Shown one piece after another: positions 1 through 8,129 of a DNA stretch of 24,820 nucleotides. The stretch is from Folioceros fuciformis (lineage: Eukaryota; Anthocerotophyta; Anthocerotopsida; Anthocerotales). Numbering within the stretch: position 1 is the first letter of the stretch; each line of letters starts with the position of its first letter. A model generated the notes under the pieces. The model worked only from the letters and a program-made list of their open reading frames with translations. It was not told where the DNA came from and did not search any database. Both the position numbers and the translations under genes were made by a program. The stretch is taken from the NCBI GenBank assembly GCA_049999805.1, contig JBNGIO010006348.1, positions 1 to 24,820 on the forward strand. Reading direction: 5' to 3'.

Positions 1-1148
1 CATCCACGGCCAAGGCCCTAGCATAAACCGTAAACTGACGTGACTACTTAGATCTGAAGATGAGCATGCATGTGTTGAAACAATGAGATGGCGCTGAAGT
101 TTTGAACCTACCCATATTTCTTTCTACAAGCACAAATGGCTGGTGTGGATTTTTATGTTCACCAGCTAAACATTAGTATCCAAACCCAAAGCAGACATAT
201 GTGTTCTTTGAAGAAACCATTCTACCATATCCTCTCTCTCTCTGTTTTGGTATGCCATACAAACATTAAGTACTTGAATTGAAGAAACCTTGTTAAGCAC
301 ATCATATCCATATGAAAACAATAACCTATAATAAATAAAAAATATTCTAAAGAAACTTCATAAAATTTAAGCGAGTTAGTTTAAAAAATTTAACTGCAAT
401 AATTTACATGTAATCTTTTTTTGTGCTTGATACATACAATAAGGGAACTTCAAGGTTATAAACATAATTAATAATAATAATAGATAATTAAAATATATTT
501 AATAATATTATAATAAATATTTGAGTATATTTTATATTTATATATAGATAATATAATAATAATTACTACTCAAATTAATTTTAGGTAATGAGATTTAGAG
601 ATTTAATAATGCAAAGAACGAGGAAACCTTACAAGAAAAGGGGAGATAAAAATATATCTACTCAAGAAAAGAAATATAGACGATCCAATAATATGCACGT
701 ACATATTTTTATAGATATACCTAATTATTTAAATATATAGTTAAAATGTAGGTATATTCCATGCTACAGGTTTATGTATCTTTCTACTGAATCAAAACAC
801 CCTTATGAATGTAAGTATAGTTGTAGCTTGTAGACCTATGTTAGAGCAAACCGGGCAAAGGAGGAACACGGGTGCAGGAGTGTGGGAAGTTCAGGCAGCG
901 GCAGGCGACGAGAATGTGTGGTATGGATCAGGCATGAAGCTTGGAGCCTCCAAACCGGTGAGGAAAGCGGAGTTGCAATTGGCGGTTGAGAAGGACTGCG
1001 GCCTCTTTGGAGGAGAAGAAGAATGCAGAGGCGAGGGAGGCGGCTAGCCTAGGTAGCTGGAGACGGAGGCTTCGGCCGAGGCGGAGCAGGACTGGACAGG
1101 TGAAGAGGGTTTGTCGGCGCGCAAGCAGGCGTGGGAGTGAGCTCAACA
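1..1148. other. AT-rich spacer and SYS1 upstream region
   Basis: No supportable gene. Bases 1-800 are strongly AT-rich, with runs of TAATAATA-type sequence at 465-560 and a short CT microsatellite at about 231-243. From about 840 the composition turns abruptly GC-rich and purine-rich, leading into the SYS1 start; this part is probably promoter and 5' leader. The overlapping short frames here on both strands (805-1164) are Arg/Ala/Glu-rich and look like by-products of GC-rich leader sequence. Confidence 0.5.
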
Positions 1149-1604
1149 ATGTTCTATGGGGCATCTGTGTGGGATCCGTGGCTCATCGTCGCACAAATCT
1201 GCTGCATCCAGTGCCTCTACTACCTGAGCCTGGGGGCCATGCTGTGGCTGTTTGTGGGATCGCAGATTCCCAAGCTATCGCTCAGCTACTTCTTCGATGC
1301 CTCGCTCCTGTCTGTGGCCAGCATCACCGGCTGGGGCACCATGGCCGCCTTCTTCCTCAACTCCTTCGTCGGGGCTGGATTCCTCCTGCTGCTGGTGGAG
1401 CGCACCAAAAAGTGCCTTGACTTCACTGCCACTATGTACATCATCCACCTCTTCCTGTGCCTCATGTACGCCGGTTTCCCGACCTCCATCGCCTGGTGGC
1501 TACTCAACGGCTGCGGCCTGGCCATCATGGCTCTTCTTGGAGAGTGGCTCTGCATGCGGAGGGAGATGCGGGACATTCCTATCAGATCTCGTTCCAATGT
1601 GTGA
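1149..1604 (+). CDS. SYS1: SYS1 family Golgi integral membrane protein
   Basis: Encodes a 151-residue protein of the SYS1 family. In yeast and animals SYS1 is a polytopic Golgi/TGN protein that recruits the small GTPase ARL3/ARFRP1 for Golgi trafficking. The protein starts MFYGASVWDPWLIVAQICC, the hallmark N-terminus of the family, and carries the conserved ERTKKCLDFTATMYIIHLF block and the CxRREMRDIP-type cytoplasmic tail. Four hydrophobic segments are visible (about residues 12-38, 48-78, 97-115 and 118-137), as expected. The length matches the usual ~150 residues. The ATG at 1149 is chosen because family members begin exactly at MFYG; the frame runs a little further upstream only through a GTG at 1131. 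The gene has no intron and high GC at third positions. It converges with the DUF760 gene, whose 3' end lies about 310 bases downstream. Confidence 0.93.
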   Translation: MFYGASVWDPWLIVAQICCIQCLYYLSLGAMLWLFVGSQIPKLSLSYFFDASLLSVASITGWGTMAAFFLNSFVGAGFLLLLVERTKKCLDFTATMYIIHLFLCLMYAGFPTSIAWWLLNGCGLAIMALLGEWLCMRREMRDIPIRSRSNV

Positions 1605-1911
1605 GCTGCGCTGCGGTAGGTCGTGTCCTCACTTGCTGCAAGGGTTTTGGAGAGGTGAGGACTGACCTTTTCTCTTTCTCTTCTTGGCCAGTCGCAAGAC
1701 TGCCGATTCCTTTGTAGACTTCTGCCAACATTTAAACCGCATGGCGTCCCAAGGCTGGATCCCGTTGTTGTGATAACTTTTTTTCGGGGGGTGAGGGGCC
1801 GGCTGATTCGTGCACATGATTCTGTTCGCTGTCAATCCTTACTTCGCTTATCACTACTCCGGAGCTTAGAGTTCTCGATGAATATAGCAAAACTGCAGCT
1901 CTGCAGCATAT
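1605..1911. other. Convergent 3' intergenic spacer
   Basis: These ~307 bases separate the stop codon of SYS1 (+) from the stop codon of the DUF760 gene (-). They must hold both 3' UTRs. No coding potential is visible, and I could not identify a clear poly(A) signal for either gene. Confidence 0.5.
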
Positions 1912-3571
1912 CTACATAACCTCGCCAGGGGGAAGCTCTGCCAGTTTGGCTGGCTGTCCTAACATTTTCTCCATGTCATATCGAACTTCGATGTTCCTGA
2001 TGCTGTAACCGACCACCATGAGCCAATACAGGAGCTTGGCCAGCTCTGCTGCGGATGTTTCCGTCGCCGCCCTCTGGCAGAGGCGCAGCAGGTTAGTTCT
2101 GTGCAGGGAAGGGATATAAAACGCTTAACCCCTCGAGGTCTGAATACCCACCTTCAGTTGCATCGGATCGGAGATGCCCAGCAAACGCTGGATGAAGGTA
2201 TTCATGGCTTCCAAAGCATCTTCTCCAGCGCTGCTCGTCAGTTGCTGTCATGAGACCATAGCCACGAACGTCAGAACTACAGAGTGGGACACCGCAAATA
2301 TTCTTCTGACAGCGGACAAAAGTGCGTGTATGCGACGACACCTGCAAATTCTGTGGCTCAAGGCTTTTCAGATACTCGAGCAACGGGTTCCTGCCGTGCG
2401 ACGCCCGTCGTTGCTGTTCAAGCTCCCTTTTCAGCTCCTGCACTTCACTCTCGAGCAATTCGATGTACTCAACAGCGTCCATCTCGATTGGCCCATCCAC
2501 CTTGTGCCACCTCAGAACCTCGCCACTGACTTTCTTCTTCTGAACTCCAGGTTCGAACTGCACAGTTGGAGCAGCCACAGTTGAGGATCTCGAACCCAAC
2601 CAAGGGCACGTCTGTTTCGCTCAGCATGCTCCCACCGAAACGAACCTCCTTACCTCCTGCTTATCAGGACCAGGTAGGGCAACCTGAGCCAGACTCTGCT
2701 GCAACTCTAACCGGTACTGAGCGTTTCGGAACATGTAGCCAGTCATAAGCACGCTATACATGAGCTGTGCCAGATTCTCTGCAACCTGCCCTCCTCCAGC
2801 ATCACCGCCCATCACAAATAAGATCCTGAATCTGTGGAATCTCAACCATGAGCCAAGGACAAGCGGAAAAGCCTATCTCCACCCACCGTGGATACCGTCA
2901 TGTCAAAGAATTGTGGAGGAAGTGTCCCAAGCATATTGGTCACTGTCTGCCGCATTCCCTCTACAACCTGCACCACAGCAACAATGCTGAACAAAAAATC
3001 AGGGCAACGGAAAAGGGGCCAAATCCAGCTCCCACCACACGACACCAAAGGAGCCAAGCAGGCCGAACCTGGTCAGGGGCTCCGTTCACAAACCGCTCCA
3101 TGAACTCGGGTTGCACATTCTTCACATACTCCAGCAACATATCCCGGCGGCTCTTGAACTGCCCAGTCCAATGCCAGCATCAACATGACAGCAGCCCACT
3201 TGAATCCACATCCTCCAATTCAATGCGATCACAGCAGCAGCAGGAGGAATGAAGGAAGGAAGGAAAGAACAAGAGTGGCAAACCATTGGTGTACTGGGCA
3301 CCGCACCGTCAGCGGAGGCGCCATTCGGAGAGGGTTGATCGGAAGCAGAGGCAGCGCAGCACCAGGAGGCCCTCCTAGGGCGGGCCACCCCAATCCCAAT
3401 CCCATCCCTGCACGGCGCAGCAGCCCAGAGGTGATGCCTCGCTGCCCTGGCGCAGCAGCACGATCTGGCGGCGTACGAGGTCGATGCATGGCTCTGCCCT
3501 CGCTTCGATGGCAGAGCGGAAGCAGTGCCCAACATCATGAGCCGCACCTGGCTGCCGCCCAACACCTCCAT
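1912..3571 (-). CDS. Plastid-type DUF760 protein (AT1G63610-like), seven exons
   Basis: Exon model: 3571-3284, 3158-3069, 2967-2887, 2785-2654, 2557-2342, 2244-2152 and 2073-1912. All six introns (78-125 bases) have GT/AG ends and all are phase 0. The model gives about 353 residues. The first exon (96 residues) is rich in Ala, Ser, Arg and Cys with few acidic residues, as in a chloroplast transit peptide. Then come two DUF760-like halves. The first contains LLEYVKNVQPEFMERFV, MRQTVTNMLGTLPPQFF and LMYSVLMTGYMFRNAQYRLE; the second contains YIELLESEVQELKREL (short coiled coil), LLEYLKSLEPQNL and LAKLLYWLMVVGYSIRNIEV, ending in LAELPPGEVM. This closely resembles Arabidopsis AT1G63610. DUF760 proteins occur in cyanobacteria and plastids, and the biochemical role is unknown. 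The splice donor of exon 1 (GTTTGC) is the weakest join. The start at 3571 rests on the transit-like leader. Confidence 0.9.
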
Positions 3572-4438
3572 GCCGGCCCACGGCTCTGCCGATGCCTGCT
3601 CCCCGCCCTGCTCTTGGATTTAGCACGGACTTGTCACCAGGAACCCGGGGCATGCCATGAATCGCTTTACACCAGCTTGTGGGTTTTTTTGTGAAGAAAA
3701 TTTGAGCCCTAGTGCCAGAAAGAAGTGAGCTGATTGTGGCGCTTTCCAAGCTGTGCATTCAGCCGGGCATCACAAGCTCAGTGCCTACCTCAATTATTTT
3801 CCAGATTCTGCATCCTCAGCTGGCCCCGCATGTCTGTCTCTCTATTTCCATTGCTGCAGCAACCAAAGTCAGTGCCGTCCGTCCCCAACCCATCGAAGCT
3901 CGCGCCTTGAGTTAGTCATGGCGTCAAATCACGTCCATCCCAAGTCTCCTACTGGCAGAAGAAAAGGATATTATTAAGCCTCAATAAGGACGGATTTCCC
4001 ACAAAAGAAAAACACGTGGCACAAATTCCATAACCCTAGGTAGACTTTCTGTTATAGACAAGAAAATGTCCATCCTAGTAAACACGAATTAAGAAGTTCT
4101 TTTTCTTTATATTTTAATTAGAAATTAAAATTAAAAAATGAAGATATATATACATATGATTTTCTAACTTTAATGAAATTTTGGATCATATCTTCTTCCT
4201 CTCGTCAATAGAGTCGATATATTTAGTATCTTATGGTTTTGGTAGTTTGTGTATAGTAGTTTTAGGTTATAGTTAATTTTAGAAAACTATCTAAAAGGGA
4301 CAATTGAGGTCTATATATAGAGCAAGTTAAACTACATACTCTTATCATTCATTTCTTAAACATTCTGAACATCCTTGTTATCATTCACGATCAAACCTCG
4401 TTCGTTGCATTTGCTAAGTATTTATAGTGGGCAACAAG
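3572..4438. other. Divergent spacer between DUF760 and RING genes
   Basis: Contains the DUF760 promoter and 5' leader (on the - strand, roughly 3572-3900, moderate GC). The AT-rich upstream region of the RING gene follows (about 4060-4438). Composition switches sharply near 4000. No gene is supportable; the frame at 3375-3758 on the minus strand does not join the DUF760 exons. Confidence 0.5.
4312..4319 (+). promoter_or_regulatory. TATA box of the RING gene
   Basis: TATATATA sits about 120 bases upstream of the ATG at 4439, inside CTATATATAGAGC. A transcription start near 4345-4355 would leave a leader of about 85-95 bases. The position and the lack of another strong TATA element nearby support it; there is no experimental evidence. 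Confidence 0.55.
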
Positions 4439-5395
4439 ATGACGAGACTATTTAGGATTTCGAGACAATCTAGAATTTCAAGACAATCTAGGATCTCAAG
4501 ACAATCTAGGGCTAACAATTCTAGTCTCCAAGCCCAAAATCATGGTGAAGAAGTTATCCAACAACTTCAGCAAGACATCTCATATTACGAGGCTGAATCT
4601 AGTCGAAGAAACAGCGATGAAACAACCACACATGAGGAACAACAATTGAGTCAAACAAGCTCGCAAATACCTGAAGCTGCACATTCATCAAATCCAAACC
4701 AAGACATGGACGTGACAGGAAGCCAAATACTCGGTGACGCAGAGGCAGGAAGCCAAATACTCGGTGATGCAGAGGCAAGAAGCCAAATGCTCGGTGACGC
4801 AGAGGCACAAAGCCAAATACTCGGTGAAGCAAAGGCACAAGGAGAAGCAGAAATGATACATGTTGAATACAAATATGGATTATGCATGTCATTTGCAATT
4901 CATCTCACATCTGAACAAGGGCAAAGTGTGAATATAAGTAAAACAAAGATAGATGAAACGAAGTATGAATCAATCTTCCAAAACACACTAAAATCACAAG
5001 ATATTCATATAGCATTTTGGATTACGCCACCAACACCAAATCTTAGGCCTATAGTTGTGATATGTTTACCGAGAAATGTACGGTTAATCCGAAGTAATAT
5101 TGGTGATGAGAGGTTCCTTATGATTTCTAAACGCCATGTACTTATTTCTTCTTCAAATGATGTTTGCTCTATATGTTTGGAACACCCTTCTTTGAAGCAT
5201 ATTAAATATCTTTGTCCTTGTTGTAAGAATTATTTTCACATAGAATGTCTCTTGAAGTGGTTATATTATAATACTTCATGCCCACTTTGTAGAAACACTA
5301 TTATTCATCGTTTAGGTGTAAAAAAACAAGGTCCAACCCTAAATCAAGATCAAGGGGGACCAACCCTCCGCAGACAAAGATCCTCACCTAATTGA
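4439..5395 (+). CDS. Single-exon RING-finger protein with internal repeats
   Basis: Encodes 318 residues. The N-terminus carries three ISRQSR repeats (residues 7-24) and then a Gln/Ser/Glu-rich stretch. Four ten-residue repeats of the type GSQILGDAEA follow (bases 4718-4837). A folded middle part (about 140-235) matches nothing I recognise. A RING-type zinc finger lies at residues 243-284: CSIC, then CPCC, FHIECLLKW and SCPLC. Proteins of this layout usually act as E3 ubiquitin ligases, so that role is inferred. The finger is unusual: the histidine expected just after the third cysteine is Asn (CKNYFH), and an extra cysteine precedes it. The start is the ATG at 4439; the frame opens at a GTG at 4427. 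The gene is AT-rich at third positions, unlike its GC-rich neighbours, and has no intron. A TATA box and poly(A) signals (AATAAA at 5469 and near 5537) frame it, so it is probably expressed. It may be a young or fast-evolving gene or a retrocopy. Confidence 0.75.
   Translation: MTRLFRISRQSRISRQSRISRQSRANNSSLQAQNHGEEVIQQLQQDISYYEAESSRRNSDETTTHEEQQLSQTSSQIPEAAHSSNPNQDMDVTGSQILGDAEAGSQILGDAEARSQMLGDAEAQSQILGEAKAQGEAEMIHVEYKYGLCMSFAIHLTSEQGQSVNISKTKIDETKYESIFQNTLKSQDIHIAFWITPPTPNLRPIVVICLPRNVRLIRSNIGDERFLMISKRHVLISSSNDVCSICLEHPSLKHIKYLCPCCKNYFHIECLLKWLYYNTSCPLCRNTIIHRLGVKKQGPTLNQDQGGPTLRRQRSSPN
4456..4510 (+). repeat. 18-base in-frame tandem repeat (ISRQSR)
   Basis: Three adjacent copies of an 18-base unit of the type ATTTCAAGACAATCTAGA encode ISRQSR three times near the N-terminus of the RING protein. 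Copies differ mainly at third positions and at A/G positions. The motif adds basic, Ser-rich sequence. Confidence 0.8.
4718..4837 (+). repeat. 30-base in-frame tandem repeat (SQILGDAEA)
   Basis: Four head-to-tail 30-base units encode GSQILGDAEA, GSQILGDAEA, RSQMLGDAEA and QSQILGEAKA. The units begin at 4718, 4748, 4778 and 4808. The first two differ by a single synonymous base, which points to recent expansion. A partial continuation (QGEAE) follows. Confidence 0.9.
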
Positions 5396-5468
5396 GCTCA
5401 GCCTAGGCCAAGGACCTGTAGGCAACCCTAAAGATATTTTAGGTCTTATTTTAGTTTTATTTATGTAC

Positions 5469-5474
5469 AATAAA
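5469..5474 (+). terminator. Poly(A) signal of the RING gene
   Basis: AATAAA lies 74 bases after the TGA at 5393-5395. A second overlapping pair of AATAAA-like motifs lies at about 5535-5545, so 3' ends may vary. Confidence 0.5.
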
Positions 5475-5544
5475 CTATGAAAAATCTTAATTATGTTGAT
5501 AATGTATTGCTCTTGTACTTGATATCTAGTTTTAAAATAAAATA

Positions 5545-7778
5545 AAAATTCTAGTCCATTTCTTACTAGGTCGTTTGGTGGATCTCCTTCTTTATGCTAT
5601 TTAGAACCCACCTTTCTTTGTGTATACATGATTTTCTTACATCTTGCTTTTATGCAAGTCTCTAATTATAGAAAATGTTCAAATCGTTAATTATCCTTGT
5701 TGTATTATATTTCCTTTTCTTCTCTGCCTCCATGGACTATACATATTTCTTTTTTTTTATGATAACATGTGGTAAGTGTAATTCGAAACAAAATATACAC
5801 AGCTTTATCCGAACCATGATTTGTACGTATGCTTAAAAATGTGAACTATGATGTCACTTAAAAATATGGACTACATATAACAATCAAATATATACCTCGT
5901 CCCATTGTGACCAACAACATGCACCACACCTCTGTGAACAAGAGTCTAGTCTTTACCAAGCTATTATTGAATGAACACATAGCTACACCCTTCTGTCGGA
6001 CCTCATCTTTGTTAGAAATGGAAAATGGAGGAAAAGAGCGCAAAGAAAAAGAAAAAGGTAAAGTGATTATAGCTTGAGGGTAAGTCAAGTAGGAATGAGT
6101 GTGCCAAATAAGAGTGTTGAAAGAATCAAGTAGGATGTAGAGTAGGAACATTTGAGTGTTGAAAATAAGGTTTGTAGGCTAATCATAATTGCATTATTCC
6201 TACTTACAATATTGCTTAGTTGATCGAGCCTCTACGGATTTTTTTTCTCCTCTTGTTTAGGGTAGATAGGATTTTCAATCTCTTTTTAAATAAAATACTC
6301 TCTTTACTTAGTTGGTTAATCTTGAGTAGATTGTTTAAGCTTAGTTGATCAATAATGAGTAGATTGCTTTTATTCTCTAGTCTTATTGTGCTTATCCTAT
6401 TTTAAATGGAATTCTCCCCCATTGTTTTTTCTCTCATACGAGTTATAGATAAACCTTTGAATCGATTGTCAAAGCATGATTGTAACTAAAAAATATCAAG
6501 CATGATTGTATGCTATAAAATGGTACATACAAATAGTAATGATTTAATAAATAGTTTCTTCTAATAAATATAGTTATTAGTAGACAATGTTTTATTTATT
6601 TAGATAATTATTATGAGAATATAATGTCAACACAAACATAGCTAGAAAAACTAGATACATGGACACATGGTTAGAGCAAGCCTTCAACCACATACATAGA
6701 TTAACACATCAAAACCTAGCTTAGTGTTAGGTTTTTCGAGTTGTAAGCCTAGCAATGGCCGTTGGAACTATAAGCTTGTATTCTCTTTAAAATATAATTA
6801 AGGTGCATCTCTGCAAGATAATGCTACTCAATACTTGTAGATTTGAGAACCCAACTTGTGTAAGAGTGTTTATGGAATGCTTTTGTCGAAGGGCAACCTC
6901 TATGCTCAAGGGGGTAGACATAGGGTTACCTACAACGATAGTGGGCAAGTTTGACCACTATATGGTAAATCTTGAAGCCTTGGGATTTTTTTACCTTAGA
7001 TCCTAACATCGTGGTCAATTTTGTGTTAGCACCCATTATCTTCACATGGAGCCTAATGATGCCTTAATCTAGTCTCGTCTAGGGATGCTTATGTTTGTAA
7101 GCTCTATTCGCTTGACATTGAATTCGTATCTCACTTTCTCTTATTTTGGCATGTTTATCTCCCTATTCAAGATCATTACACTTTTCTTTACAAGTGTGCT
7201 AGTTTTGCACTCATCGTCCCTAGTCAGTGAGCAATTTGATCGAAAACAAGGCTTACAATCGCCTTGAGGATTATTTTCCAGCTTTAGGCTCAACTGGAGC
7301 TTCCATGCACCTACTTTAACATAGTCATATTGGGTGGCTAGTGTTGTTGGTTACTGGCCCTCGTTGGTTGCTTGCCCCTTACGTCATTCTTGGGAAAAAG
7401 GCTATAATGACTTGGCTTGAGAGCACTAGATCTAGAAATTTTGTTTTAAGTTTGGCATAATGATTAAGACTCCTATAATCTCATCACTTTACACACACGA
7501 TCTTGGAGAACATGGCAAAACCTCCTCTTTGCACTTCTTCCTATTGTACTAATCAGGTTGCCCTAGCCCATCCTCCCTTCACCTCACCCCTGGCTAGGCA
7601 TGAGCGTCTAGTTCTTTACTATATGCTCCTTGTTGGAGTCAATGCTGTCATCGGCACTTGGTGGAAGGCCATCCTTATCCTCGTGAACATTGTTGTCCAC
7701 AATTGATGGAGCTCAAGGTTGGAGGCATGCTTATGTCTTTCAATTTCTCCTGAATAGCTTTAAAAGCTAACACTCATA
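5545..7778. other. AT-rich gene-poor spacer
   Basis: No supportable gene in about 2.2 kb. The short frames at 5858-6151 (-), 6803-7006 (+), 7085-7267 (+) and 7503-7706 (+) lack recognisable domains, sensible splice partners or coding-like composition. Sequence from about 6700 to 7700 is less AT-rich and may be a decayed repeat, but I cannot name a family. A 22-base stretch at 6262-6283 recurs with two differences at 23624-23645. Confidence 0.45.
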
Positions 7779-7978
7779 GGGTTTAGGGTTAATCTGTTAA
7801 TGGCATACAAGGGTTTAGGGTTAATTTGTTAAGGGCATACAGGGGATTAGGGTTAATTTGTTAATGGCATACAAGTGTTTCTGACGGTTTAGGGTTAATT
7901 TGTTAATAGCATACAAGTGAATCCGATGGTTTAGGGTTAATTTGTTAATGGCATACAAGGGTTTAGGGTTAATTTGTG
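7779..7978 (+). repeat. Minisatellite with a telomere-like box in each unit
   Basis: About six copies of a 31-32-base unit are seen. Each starts with GGGTTTAGGGTTAA (one copy GGGATTAGGGTTAA) and ends with a GGCATACAA-like sequence. Full copies lie at 7779-7810, 7811-7842, 7843-7874, 7886-7916 and 7928-7958; a partial copy runs from 7959. Two of the junctions carry an extra 11 bases (7875-7885 and 7917-7927) that resemble each other, giving a 43-base variant period. The core contains the plant telomere motif TTTAGGG, i.e. a telobox (AACCCTAA on the other strand). It is not a CRISPR: there are no uniform spacers and the units are contiguous. Confidence 0.9.
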
Positions 7979-8129
7979 TGGAGACCATATGGTAGATAGG
8001 TCTCTTAGAAAAATGGTAGTATTTGTTTTTTTTGAGTTTTGAGTGAATTCTTTGGAAAGATAATTAGGAAACTATGTTAGATAGGATTAGATTAGGTAGG
8101 CTGATCAGGCGATAGCAGTGGTGGAGATC
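7979..8129. other. Short AT-rich link to the GC island
   Basis: Unremarkable AT-rich sequence between the minisatellite and the GC-rich block, with several TAGATAGGATTAGATTAGG-like words near 8080-8098 that resemble degenerate telomere-type repeats. No gene. Confidence 0.4.

Noticed and set aside
2174-3252. Plus-strand frames opposite the DUF760 exons
   Set aside because: Shadows of the conserved minus-strand exons; they cross exon and intron boundaries and have no homology that I recognise.
3375-3758. Minus-strand frame starting at 3758 as an alternative N-terminus of the DUF760 protein
   Set aside because: It is in a different frame from the transit-like exon 1 and offers no suitable donor to join the FKSRRDMLLEYV exon; the ATG at 3571 gives a consistent phase-0 model.
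5858-6151. 97-residue minus-strand frame in AT-rich spacer
   Set aside because: No recognisable domain, AT-rich surroundings, and no splice partners or promoter seen; probably chance or decayed repeat.
7779-7978. Regularly spaced repeats considered as a CRISPR array
   Set aside because: Units are contiguous, vary in length, have no unique spacers, and the context is a plant nuclear genome.
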